Origin: Nothopassalora personata
Lineage: Eukaryota > Ascomycota > Dothideomycetes > Mycosphaerellales > Mycosphaerellaceae
Direction of reading: 5' to 3'
NCBI GenBank assembly: GCA_033816765.1
Contig: CM066290.1
Span: forward strand, 1,240,001 to 1,304,000
Length of the DNA stretch: 64,000 nt
The translations under genes and the position numbers were made by a program. This document shows positions 53,901 to 63,908 of this stretch, piece by piece (position 1 is the first letter of the stretch; each line of letters begins with the position of its first letter). A model generated the notes under the pieces. It did not search any database. It was not told the origin of the DNA and saw nothing but the letters and a program-made list of their open reading frames with translations.

Positions 53901-55772
53901 TCAAGCTTCGATCAGTGCAGCCGGAAAGCCTGGTCCTCCTCGATGCTTAACCTCTGGCGAAGCTCGAGGTACCTCTCTTGGCCCGGTATCAATCCGTCCA
54001 CATAACAATCCTCCAGTGTGTAGTGACCTCCGCCGGGATTTTTGCCCTAGCAGAAAAGGCTTCCTGCTGCATCGCATAGCCACCACCATGTCACCGCTCC
54101 TTGCGATTCCGGGCACCAAACTTGTCAGACCGCTATCTATCAAAGCGACTCTCCGATGCTGTGCGGCTTGCACGGATGCTTGCCAATACTTCCTGCGCCT
54201 CAAAGACTCTTCAGTCATGTTTGGATTGTCAAAAAACTGCTCCGCTCTTGCTAGATCCAGCATTGCTTGGTAATCGTTTGTCAAGACGGCATATGGAGCT
54301 TCCCGGCCATGATCGTCAGTTTCGGCTACAAGTAAGCGATGCAATATCCTCGACACCCTGTAAATCTTTATTCAGCTCGACATAACATAGGAGCACATCG
54401 GCATCCAACGCTCCAGACACCATGTGGATGCTACCCAATACCAAGCCGCGTGACATCAGCACATCAAGCTCCCTCGTGTCTGCTGCAAGCTTCATATCCA
54501 CAGCGTCTTCCTCCTCACACGTGGAGTGACCATGAGCCCGCAACAGGAAGCTCTCATACTCGCAGTACAGCCTACTTCGATCGAATCCAGGCACCCAGGT
54601 GGGAGAGCCGTCCGCATGAAGCTCGCCGTTTGTCCCAAAATGGACTTATCGCAACAGGAACAAGGTATGCTCTCAAGATGTGACATCGTGACGGACGTCC
54701 TCGCAATACACTCGAGCAATCGTCTTGCTGTAGTCCAGCGCTAACAAGGCAGGCACGAGACCGGTGTCTTCTATTATGGCTAGACTGATCATGCCGACAA
54801 CTTTGTCGGCTCATTCGAAGCTTGCAAATCCCAAGACTGCCGTAAAACTTCGCCGATTGTAGCCGCTCCGTATCCTCGCAATATGTGCACGATGCTGCAA
54901 TATATTCGCAGCATGGTACATCCTGAGGTGACGTCGGACGGCGAGAGTAGAGTGAAGGTAATGGCGATGTACCCACCAGACCGCCGCCTGCAAGATCTGG
55001 TCAACCTCTCCATGGTAGATGCCATATACATACTCTGAGCTTCACTTTAGAAGCACTTCTTGCACGGGCCAAGCTCGACGGACAGATGATCTCAGCATAC
55101 AGGGAGATGTTTCTGGGACATAATCGTACTTGCCTGAACCAGTGACGTGAGAAGAATGTTAGCACAGCCTTTTCACCGTCCGGCGCACGTGAAGACTCGT
55201 CAGCGTACACATAGTTGTCATCACGACACACGAGATTGAAAAATTCCTGTTCGGGCCTAGAGCATCCTGAATATCACGCTGGCAAGCTGCGATGTTCGAC
55301 AATGCTCGCTTCACAAGCTCATCCTGCCGCGGACAAGAGCTCAATATCCACACTGCTTCCAAGGCGTGCTTACCACGCAGCTCTTCGCCCAAATACACAA
55401 TAATCTTATACCCGAGGCGAATGCACGACCACCAACGCTACTTGTCGTTTGCGCACTTCGAGATTCCCCTGGTCGATGCACATAGCATCAAGCCACACTG
55501 AACACTCTTCGCAATGGTTTGCGATCTGTCGAAGTGTATTTGCGGCATTCAGCAGGACAGTACCTGTAGGGTCATGCCATCCACGATGATGGTGCAGGAA
55601 GGTGTTGGGTCACCTCAATGGCAGGGATCGTTTTGTACCGTGGACAGGGATTGAACTTTAGGCTAATATGCTGTATGTGATGTTGTAGCTCACGAACTCG
55701 AGCGAGAGCGTCAATGACTCGAATCTCGTCATGATCCTGGCTTAAAGGCTTGTACTGAAATTGTATTGCCAT
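53901..55772 (-). pseudogene. HET domain (heterokaryon incompatibility) protein, multiply frameshifted
   Basis: Fragments of a HET protein appear in order on the minus strand but in changing frames. The start MAIQFQYKPLSQDHDEIRVI is at 55772. Then come VWLDAMCIDQGNLEVRKRQV (the HET core W-[IL]-D-A-[IML]-C-I-[DN]-Q, near 55500), VYLGEELRGKHALEAV (near 55395), and DKVVGMISLAIIEDTGLVP...DYSKTIARVY (near 54750-54810). A C-terminal stretch with SGDMVVAMRCSRKPFLL (near 54090) resembles the G-D-x-V-x-V-L-x-G block. Stops and frame changes separate them. HET proteins trigger cell death on fusion of incompatible strains. This allele looks inactive. Confidence 0.8.
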
Positions 55773-56637
55773 TCCCAGGCCTCGTCGGGAAGAGCAGTGC
55801 TTCAGTGGTGGGCAAAGACGGTCTTGAAATAGCAAGTCTCAATGAGGGCTCAGCTGATGGCTCTCAGCCCACAGGTATGTACGCCAATGCGGCTGCAGGT
55901 GTAGGCTCCGTGGGTGGGCACACTTCTCGGTATCGTTTTGCATCTCACAACTATTGCAGCGTGACATCTCACCTGGAAGAATGGGTATCAAACAGGCCGC
56001 TCACATTCTTACGTGGCAATGCGTCGTATGCTGCCGCTTAAGCCGGATTGTAGGTAGCTGTTAGACAAAGACAGGGGTGTATCTAATCGTCGATACAGTA
56101 CGTGGTCGGGCAAGAATACACGTACGCTATCCGGTATCCTGCTAGCCGTTTTCGAATAGATTACCTTAGTGTACTTTGTCGTTGCTTTGTCGTGGTCGTC
56201 GGCGGAGTTCCAAAAGGGCGGAACTCCTTCTATCGCCGAGTATACAGTATACGGGGAACGGCGGTCTTTTACACGCTATAGGCGTAGATAATCGAAGAAT
56301 CATCGAGTCGTAGGATCTTAATTCGATGGAGAATGAAGCCCTTGCTAGCGTATCATAATATATACAGTACGATGACTATCGATAGATAGAGGATATGTTG
56401 CAAAAGTAGTTCGATAATCGTGCACGGCCTTATCTAATAGCTGCCGCATACTTCACGCCGTTCGTTGCCATTCGTGATGTCATTTGACGTGGCGGGAATT
56501 TGCTGAATTGCTGCAGTGAGATGATAAACTTGGCATTGGCTATTGAGGTCTAGAAACACCTTCACCTAAGTTCTCTCTCGCTCTTGTGCCTTCTTCTTCA
56601 GTTCCTTATTAGAACCAGAAACCAGAAAGCAGCAAAA
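55773..56637. other. Intergenic with mildly RIP-like stretch
   Basis: From about 56040 to 56430 CpA/TpG are scarcer and TA/CG strings recur (for example TATACAGTATAC), suggesting a small degraded repeat. An 8-bp inverted repeat GGAGTTCC/GGAACTCC occurs near 56207-56230. No gene seen. Confidence 0.45.
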
Positions 56638-58096
56638 ATGGTTACACAACACGGAGATCACCACGAGATCCCCCACGAGCACCATGTTGATCGCGCAGGC
56701 GCATGGTTGCCAGCTGATGTATGTTGATTGTACACCATAGTCAGGATGATGATGGCACTGACCTGGAATAGCATCGTATCAACCAGGAGTGGTTGGGCAA
56801 CCAGATTGAACATGCCAAGAACAACAAGAAGGAGCTTATTCCGGTCTTGAAGGAGTTCAAGGAGTTCATCGAGGGCAACAGCAGAATTTACATGTACTTT
56901 GTCAACATGTTCCAAGAGGTGCCCAAGAAGCACCCATATGTATGTCTGACGCTGGTTCATGCAAACCCGATCACCACTGAGCATTCGGCACGTAGAACAA
57001 AGATCCTACCGGCCGCAAGCAAGTCCGTGACTACCACCACCTGCTCGAGATTCTCAACCACACTTTTACCACTGCACCACAATGGATCGACGCTGCAGCC
57101 AACGTCGGGATGGTCGGTGTTCCTATGTGCGCCATTCTCGATTATCCGATGGGTACTCCGTCCGGCTACTGCGCTTTCCTCGATCCAGACGTCAACAAGA
57201 TGCTGAAGAAAGTGCTCAACGAATGGGGCAAATTCCTGTGCAGTCCAAAGAGCGCGGAAGTCCTCGGCACACACAAGCAGGGCTGGTTCGGCGAGGTTGG
57301 TCAGAAGGATATCATGGAAGTTGCCAACGCCCCATATAAGACATGGCACAAGTTCGAAGACTTCTTCGTCTGTGACCCGAGCGCGAAGCACTATGGCTAC
57401 AAGAGCTGGGATCACTTCTTCACCAGACAGTTCAGAGATGAGGTCAGACCGGTGGCGAGTCCAGATGACGACAATGTCATTGCCTGCGCTTGTGAGAGCA
57501 AGGTCTTCAACGTGGTCAAAGGCGCACACTTGCGTGACAAGTTCTGGATCAAGGGCCAGCCATATTCTATCCGCGACATGCTGGCTTTCGACCCGCTAGC
57601 TGATCGGTTCGCTGGAGCGACAGTTTACCAGGCTTTCTTGTCTGCTTTGTCGTACCACAGATGGCACGCTCCGGTGTCCGGTACCATCAAGAAGGCATTT
57701 GTGCAGGACGGCACTTACTTCAGTGAGCCGCTGTTCGAGGGCTTGGGTGACCCAGGCCGCGCAAACACCCAGGAGATCGATGGTGGCGGTATCTCGGTTG
57801 GCCAGGGATATCTCACATCTCTCGCGACACGTGCCATCATCTTCATTGATGCCGACAATCCGGCCATCGGCCTGATGGCTTTCATCGGTGTCGGCATGGA
57901 CGAGGTGTCGACCTGCGAGATCACCGTCAAGGAGGGTCAGCACGTCAAGAAGGGCGAGCAGACCGGTATGTTTCACTTTGGTGGTTCCTCCCATGTGCTG
58001 TTGTTCAGGAAGGGCGTCAAGGTCGATGGCTTTCCACAGCCGGGTAGGAAGGAAAATGTGCCAGTCCGTAGTGAAGTGGCTCGTGTCCAAGCATAG
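56638..58096 (+). CDS. Pyruvoyl-dependent decarboxylase, phosphatidylserine decarboxylase/PsiD-like
   Basis: Predicted exons 56638-56718, 56772-56939 and 56996-58096 (introns 53 and 56 nt, GTATGT donors) give 449 residues. The N-terminal region matches the extension found in soluble phosphatidylserine decarboxylase-related proteins, including fungal L-tryptophan decarboxylases of the PsiD type. The C-terminal decarboxylase domain has YHRWHAPVSGTI (His residues near 304 and 307) and the self-cleavage site FHFGGSSH, with Ser near residue 414 predicted to become the pyruvoyl group. GGSS replaces the LGST of true PS decarboxylases, as in PsiD-like enzymes. No membrane segment or presequence is seen, so it is probably cytosolic. 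Substrate (tryptophan, another amino acid, or a lipid) is undetermined. Confidence 0.88.
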
Positions 58097-58510
58097 AAAT
58101 GATGCTGCAGGTCAGCGACAAAAATCAAGTTGTCATGTACGCATAGAAGACAGACCATGAAACCATGTATATTGATGTTGCTGTCGCCCTCCCGAGCAGG
58201 ACTAGCGTATTAATTCTGCCGTATATACGTCTGCTCTCCTACGCTGTCTTCTCTGATCTCAATCTCGAAGAAGCTCCTCTCTCTGAGGATGGCTCGAGGC
58301 AAGCTTGTGATGGACGTTGACGCCGTTAGGATGAGCGAGATGAAAGAAGGTGTCGTTGCTCAACCAAGACAGCCAAGCATTGGCATTGGTCCATGCCTTC
58401 AGCCACAATGAGCACCACCTGCCAACTTCCTTCTTTCACGTTCAACATCACTCCTCTCCCTCACTTTGCCTAGCTCACAGGACTTTCGACAGCGGTCATC
58501 GTTGATTGCC
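58097..58510. other. Intergenic, antiporter promoter
   Basis: No gene seen. The antiporter frame is open 45 nt upstream of its ATG but from a TTG. Confidence 0.5.
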
Positions 58511-60016
58511 ATGTCTCCTACCAACCAGCATGGTGATGAAACAGCACCACTGTTGCCTTCCTCACAAGCCCACGATCATGGACACTCGCCGCATACTTTC
58601 GCAGATGGAATTGCCCATGAAGGCGAGAGCGGCCGTTCTGGCTTCCACATCCGTCACTTCCTTTCCTGCGTCTGGCGATCCTCGAGCAATGTCTCCAAAG
58701 CCGTCAACATCCTCTGGCCATTCGTGATCGTTGCGATTGTGCTCAACTATGTCACGGAGGCACCACTCTGGATCTTTGCTATGAGCTACATTGGCATGGT
58801 ACCGGCCGCAAATCTGCTCGGTTTCGCTGGGCAGGAGTTTGCAAGGAAGATGCCGAAAGTCGCAGGTATTTTGATTGAGACGACTTTTGGGAGCGTTGTG
58901 GAGATTATCCTCTTCGTTGTGTTGATTGTCAAGCACAAGACTGGTGATGAATCCGATGGAGGGAATGGAGATGAGGGCAATTTGATTCCTATCATTCAGG
59001 CAGCCATCCTCGGATCGATCTTGACGAATTTGCTACTTTGCCTCGGAATATGCTTCTTCGTGGGTGGCATTCGACAGCACATGAAGAATCAAGAATTCCA
59101 TGGAGTCATTTCAGAAGTTGGGAGTGGACTGCTGCTGGTAGCTGCATTCGGGCTTCTCATACCCAGCGCCTTCTATTCTGCTCTGAAATCCGAAACCGTG
59201 GCTGTTCTCAAGGAACACTTCACCAAGAGCAAGCTACAGGAGGACATACTCGCCATCAGTCGCTCTACTGCGGTAGTGCTAATCATTGCATACGGCTTGT
59301 ACTTGCTCTACAGCTGCCTCTCTGCCCACAGCATCTTCGACGAAGTCATAGAGCAGGATGAGCATCGCGACGCGGACCGCGAGCAGGACGAGAAGAAGAT
59401 GAAGCTTACACTTACCGAGACCTTCGTTGCTCTGGTCATTTCAATAGTCTTTGTGGCTTGGCTTCTCATTATTCTGGTATCCCAGCTCGAGGAAGTGGTC
59501 GAGAGTGGTGTGCCAGACCAATTCCTTGGTCTGATTCTTCTTCCGCTGGTCGAGAAGGCGGCAGAGCACCTGACTGCCATAGATGAGGCATGGGATGGAG
59601 TGATCAACGTTGCTCTGTATCACTGCATTGGTCCGTCGATACAGACGGCATTGTTCAATGCTCCGTTGGTCGTTCTGGTTGCTTGGGCACTCGGAAAGCC
59701 CTTGGATCTCAACTTCGAAATATTCATGATTGCTCTATTAGTTCTATCCATACTGGTAGTTGGCAACTTCCTTCGAGACCAGGAATCAAACTGGCTGGAA
59801 GGAGCACTACTTGTGGTAAGTCTCGTCGACTACACCTTGCGCGACGTGTCGGCTGACTCTACTCAGATTGTCTATGTGATCATTGCAATTGCTTCCTTTT
59901 ACTATCCTGATCCGGATGTGGCCACGTCCAATGGGATGGAAGAGCTCGTGGCACAGAACGTTAGCATTCCTATCGATCTTTACAGGCAGCTACTGGACTT
60001 ACTGCCTGCGCAATAG
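58511..60016 (+). CDS. CAX-type cation/H+ antiporter (CaCA family), divergent
   Basis: Likely a vacuolar or endomembrane exchanger of Ca2+ or another cation for protons. Exons 58511-59815 and 59867-60016 give 484 residues. The 51-nt intron (GTAAGT..CTCAG) has no in-frame stop. Splicing rebuilds a last helix LEGALLV-IVYVIIAIASFYYPDPD, the normal CAX ending. About 11 hydrophobic helices are split by an acidic loop (about residues 283-300, DEHRDADREQDEKK). The two ion-binding repeats are altered: TTFGSVVEII where CAX proteins have FGNAVELI, and PLVEKAAEHLTA where they have PLVGNAAEH. Both glutamates are kept but both Gly-Asn pairs are lost, so ion specificity may differ. Confidence 0.85.
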   Translation: MSPTNQHGDETAPLLPSSQAHDHGHSPHTFADGIAHEGESGRSGFHIRHFLSCVWRSSSNVSKAVNILWPFVIVAIVLNYVTEAPLWIFAMSYIGMVPAANLLGFAGQEFARKMPKVAGILIETTFGSVVEIILFVVLIVKHKTGDESDGGNGDEGNLIPIIQAAILGSILTNLLLCLGICFFVGGIRQHMKNQEFHGVISEVGSGLLLVAAFGLLIPSAFYSALKSETVAVLKEHFTKSKLQEDILAISRSTAVVLIIAYGLYLLYSCLSAHSIFDEVIEQDEHRDADREQDEKKMKLTLTETFVALVISIVFVAWLLIILVSQLEEVVESGVPDQFLGLILLPLVEKAAEHLTAIDEAWDGVINVALYHCIGPSIQTALFNAPLVVLVAWALGKPLDLNFEIFMIALLVLSILVVGNFLRDQESNWLEGALLVVSLVDYTLRDVSADSTQIVYVIIAIASFYYPDPDVATSNGMEELVAQNVSIPIDLYRQLLDLLPAQ

Positions 60017-60265
60017 CAGGCAACGGCGGTGGTCACGACAACGATTCTATCAAGGATCAAGAGCGGCTATCTGTTCGCGGCACGCCGTCCAACTTACGGT
60101 AATGACGGAACTCAGTCCCATTTGCTTAACAAGATCGACCCTGAACCAAGAGAATTCCGGGCGTATTCTGCGAGAATAGCCGGTGTCCGCGACTTGCATT
60201 AACTATGTGCAAGAAACATTCATCCTGAGTAGCCACCCCTGTTTTTCAACTTGATCTACTCCGCT

Positions 60266-60952
60266 CTATTTTCTCACTGCTCCTGCCTTAGCGCCGTCCA
60301 GGGATGACAAGTCTCTCCCATGAAGGAGGCCAGTGATACCTGGTAGTAGGCCGTCAAGACCCAGACCGGTAATAGGATCCTCACCACCTCGGCCTGGCCC
60401 GGACACTTTGCTTGCCACGAACCGCCCACTACCTGGTGTGTACTCTCCGTCCGTGTCCAGAAGTCCTTTCAACGTGCTGCTCGCAGGACAGACTCCAAAT
60501 CTTCCATTGATGACATCGAGACATCTGGGTGACGCTTCCGGGCCTTGACAAGCTGCGGTCGAACACGTTAGCGAGATGTCAATGTCATCTATGGGCACGA
60601 GACACTCACGTCCTGGTGGTGGTCCGCAGTAAAGTCCAATAATTGGCTCTAGCAAGATGTGGCAGCATTGCCAGTAGCCTGGACAGCCACCATCGGCATC
60701 CGGTGTCGCTTCGGTGAGGATGCAGTTGACACTCGCTGGAGTCAGGTCGTAGCAGGAAAGCTCCGTGAGCAGTTCCACTGGTGCATTGTCACCGTTGAAG
60801 ACGGCGCCGCAGCATCGCAAGTGTCCACCATCGGGGCAAGTCGGCAGGCCTTCTTGCTTCCGCGATACTCCCCAGCCGCCTCCCCATTTTCGTGTTGCCC
60901 GTGCCAGGCCAGCGATCAGGCTCAACGCCGATAGAAACTGCATCGCGTACAT
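60266..60952 (-). CDS. Hydrophobin-like cysteine-rich secreted protein
   Basis: Predicted exons on the minus strand are 60610-60952 and 60266-60552. The 57-nt intron (GTGAGT..CGCAG) is in frame and stop-free. The spliced form has 209 residues. The signal peptide (MQFLSALSLIAGLARA) starts at the first or the fourth codon. Cysteine order is C-x7-CC-x18-C-x9-C-x12-C-x5-CC-x11-C. Omitting one Cys this becomes the class I hydrophobin pattern C-CC-C-C-CC-C. The extra Cys and a Gly-rich tail with three more Cys (about residues 120-145) are unusual. Hydrophobins coat aerial surfaces. An unrelated secreted Cys-rich family is the alternative. Confidence 0.7.
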   Translation of the reverse strand: MYAMQFLSALSLIAGLARATRKWGGGWGVSRKQEGLPTCPDGGHLRCCGAVFNGDNAPVELLTELSCYDLTPASVNCILTEATPDADGGCPGYWQCCHILLEPIIGLYCGPPPGRECLVPIDDIDISLTCSTAACQGPEASPRCLDVINGRFGVCPASSTLKGLLDTDGEYTPGSGRFVASKVSGPGRGGEDPITGLGLDGLLPGITGLLHGRDLSSLDGAKAGAVRK

Positions 60953-61921
60953 CGTCGTGACGTTGTGGAAGTAATAAAGGCTGATTTCTGTGCTCGCTCA
61001 TACAGTCCGCCTTGCAAGCTCCTGTGTCTTCGCTCTTCTATTGCCTTCCCGTTGCAGACATGAAACATGCATTGTTTCTCAATAATAATGCGCAAGCGCG
61101 CCAATCTCCAGATCCTGGTGTGAAGGAAAGTATTCGCGTGATGCTTGTCAACCTTCTCCATCTCCCAGACATATCGGAAGCCCATCTTGGCTCATCAAGG
61201 TGTTTTGGCTTCTGAACTGTGGCAGGCGTTTCGTCCGACCTCACTCAGTATGATCGACGTCCAAAGCCTGACGGCGGTAAATGCGAGATCTGTGGCAGCT
61301 TTTTCGCTGCTTTATCATGACATTCTTGCGACTACACACACAGCCTTCTCTGTCCGAGATTACCCTGATTTCAAATCCCCAGTGACTGTGCATGCTGGGC
61401 TGATCTCACAATGCAAGGACCTTCCTGGCATGCCAAAGACGCCAGAACCCGGACCTGTACTGTATAAGCTGCATCATTGCAAGACAAGGATGTGACCTCT
61501 TCCTTGAAAATTGTGGTGAATGAAGACGATGAGCTGTGGAGAGCTTTTGTTGGTGTATAATCATCGCCGTAGATGAGATCAGTATTCTGTAAGAACGGAG
61601 CGCTCATTCACGACGAGGGCGAAGCAGCAAGCAGTTTGAGGTGCGGCCGTACCACATTTCAGTCATCTCGAGCTCTCAAAGACTCAGCATTCGGGTTTTA
61701 CGACAGCAGCACATCGATCGGCGAGGCTCATCGTCCAAGCCAAGGTCACATTCACATGATTCTGTGTGTTGCATCCTGTGCATCCATCTGACAGCTGATC
61801 AGGTGGGGGGGCAGAGTTCGAGCTTGCATCGACCTCACCGTCGTGCTTGGAGACAGCATATCCATAGTCATCAACAGCACCCTACTCATCAACGTATCAC
61901 CATGGCCCAGCCCTACCACAG
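60953..61921. other. Intergenic, no supported gene
   Basis: Frames of up to about 115 codons are not supported by homology I can recognise. It probably includes the undetected first exon of the AhpC/TSA gene. Confidence 0.45.
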
Positions 61922-62647
61922 TCAACGACGATACTTACCGCCAGCTGCCAAGCGCCGAGGTTCTGCGGGAGGCGGATCACCTCCGCGTCAAGAACGAAGG
62001 GGGCATAGAGGTCGAGTTCAACACACTCTATACCGTCTCGAACAGCCAGAAGCGCCAGGTCATCATCTTCATTCGACACTTCTTCTGCGGTGTACATAAC
62101 ACAAAAGTTCCAAAACGCAGTCTTTGTCATTGACATCATCCTAGGCCTGCGAGGAATACGTCAAAGCCATCTCCCGCACTCTGACGCCCGAAAAGCTGGC
62201 TGCAGCCTCAACAAGCATCAGCATCATCGGCTGCGGCGGCGCAGACCTCATCGCTGACTATCGTAAACGCAACAACATCTCTTTCCCGGTCTACGCAGAC
62301 CTCAGCCTGAAGCTCTTCGACAAGCTTGGCATGCCCAAGTCAAGCGCCCCGCTTTCAGAGGGCTGGAATGCGAAGCAACCTGACTATCACAATCGTAGCT
62401 TCTTCGATATTGTCTGGAGGAGTGCTTACAATGCGATAAGCTCTGGACCGAAAGCCATTAGGGCTGGACCGCCGGGCCAGAATGGTAAGTCCATTTGTTT
62501 CTGGTCAGATGTGATACTGACTGTGTGCTCGTAGGAGGCGTGCTTCTGTTCGAGAGTGGCGAGCTGAAGTTCTGTCATCGTATGAGGACTACGAGCGACT
62601 ATCTCGAGATTGCAGAGCTGCAGGAGCTACTGGGTGTAAAAGTGTAA
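61922..62647 (+). CDS. AhpC/TSA (PRXL2-like) thioredoxin-fold protein, 5' end unresolved
   Basis: Exons (61922)-62091, 62145-62484 and 62535-62647 are joined through two introns of 53 and 50 nt. The first junction creates FFCGACEEYV, a C-x-x-C active site after the IIFIRHF strand, as in the AhpC/TSA antioxidant family of ascomycetes. Family-typical SISIIGCGGADLIADYR and a C-terminal GVLLFESGELKFCHRM strand follow. The conserved frame has no Met: an ATG at 61902 is out of frame with it. An upstream exon (for example with acceptor CCACAG at 61916-61921) or a frameshift must supply the start. The role is probably peroxide or thiol metabolism. Confidence 0.75.
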
Positions 62648-63259
62648 GGCTACGCGGACACAGTCGACGGCCAAGTGAGGAAACTCTTACCTTGAGATCT
62701 TTCTTCGACTTACAACTGCTCCTACAACATAAGCTGCAGGTAAGTTCTTGGCCGAGGTTGTGCCTGCCTTCTTATTTCCTCAAGCACGGTCGTTGATGTG
62801 GACTGCTGCAAGCCTCTCCCTCCAGTCAGCATCTGTTGCCCGGCTATGCCAACTCGATTTCTGAGGAGCTCAACACGGTATTGGCATGTTACTTCTCAGG
62901 ACAGACAATCTTGTAACCAATGTCCGTGCTCTGCATAGCGGGTGGCAACTTTCGGATAGTTGCACGAACAGTATTCATGAGCAGGCGCGCCTGCTAGACT
63001 TGCGGAACTTCCTCCCACCACAACATTCTGGACTTCCACTGCTCTTCACTCTTGCCCATCCTCAGGCAATTTTGTCACAGAGACATGGCCACCGCAGACC
63101 GTCAATCTTAGCACCGCATATGTGGCAAACCTCGCTCATGCCCCGCCACTGTCGAGAACTCTCGACCTTCCTTCAACTTGGGCGATGATCAAGGGACCGA
63201 CAGCATAAACGATGGCTCCCTCATTCGCATCTCCGCATCCGTTGCCTAAGGCGATCTAC
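62648..63259. other. Intergenic, no supported gene
   Basis: No recognisable coding signal. One unremarkable 100-codon frame (62886-63188). Confidence 0.5.
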
Positions 63260-63908
63260 CATCCCTGCGAGTCGTGTCCCATTGCACAAGAGAGATTCGG
63301 CTTGGGATGTGTCCAAACAATGGCAAGAAGAGCAACATTGTCTTCTCCGCCGCAGGCGCTTATGTGGGCGCTGGCAGTCGCTATACAGAGGCTATACCTT
63401 GGTCAACAGAGGCGTCACTAATTAAAAGGCGGAGCTTCAAGCCGGCCTCAAGGGCTTAGAGACTGCACTCCACATCAAGTCGGAAGACCTTGACAAGGCC
63501 GAATCCGGTAGTCTACAGACTTTGGTGATCACGACCGACTATAAGTACATGCACGATGGTGTGGCGGACTGGATGGACAAGTGGAAGGTCCATGACTGGC
63601 GGACGGTAGCGAAGAAGTCAGTGTCAAATCAAAATCCGTGGATGAAACTCGATGCCACCATAGATGAGCTTGAAAATTGCGGCGTTCGAGTTCTATTCTG
63701 GTGGGTGCCCCGAGCCCAGAATAAGGAGGCGGACCTGTGTGCCAACTTTGGCTATAGCCGCGTCAAGGACTATGACGAGGAGAGGCTGGACTATCTCTTT
63801 GAGCGGGATCTCGAGCAGAAGTCCGAAGAGGTGCCGCAGATGCTCAATTGTGGCGATGGCCCGAATCTGTGCTCTGGTGAGGGACCATCGTCCGGAGGCT
63901 CGAGCTGA
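63260..63908 (+). pseudogene. RNase H-like protein, disrupted
   Basis: The first piece reads CPNNGKKSNIVFSAAGAYVG in one frame (from about 63310), matching the strand after the D-G-A-C motif of fungal RNase H1-type domains, but the catalytic Asp is not present (LGMC in place of DGAC). Near 63400 the frame changes and a TAA (CAA-to-TAA) precedes KAELQAGLKGLETAL, which carries the second catalytic position (E). The final part has ITTDYKYMHDGVADWMDKW and VLFWWVPRAQNKEADLCAN, containing the third and fourth motifs. It ends at 63908. Such single-domain RNase H genes are common in fungi, often of retrotransposon origin. Confidence 0.65.
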
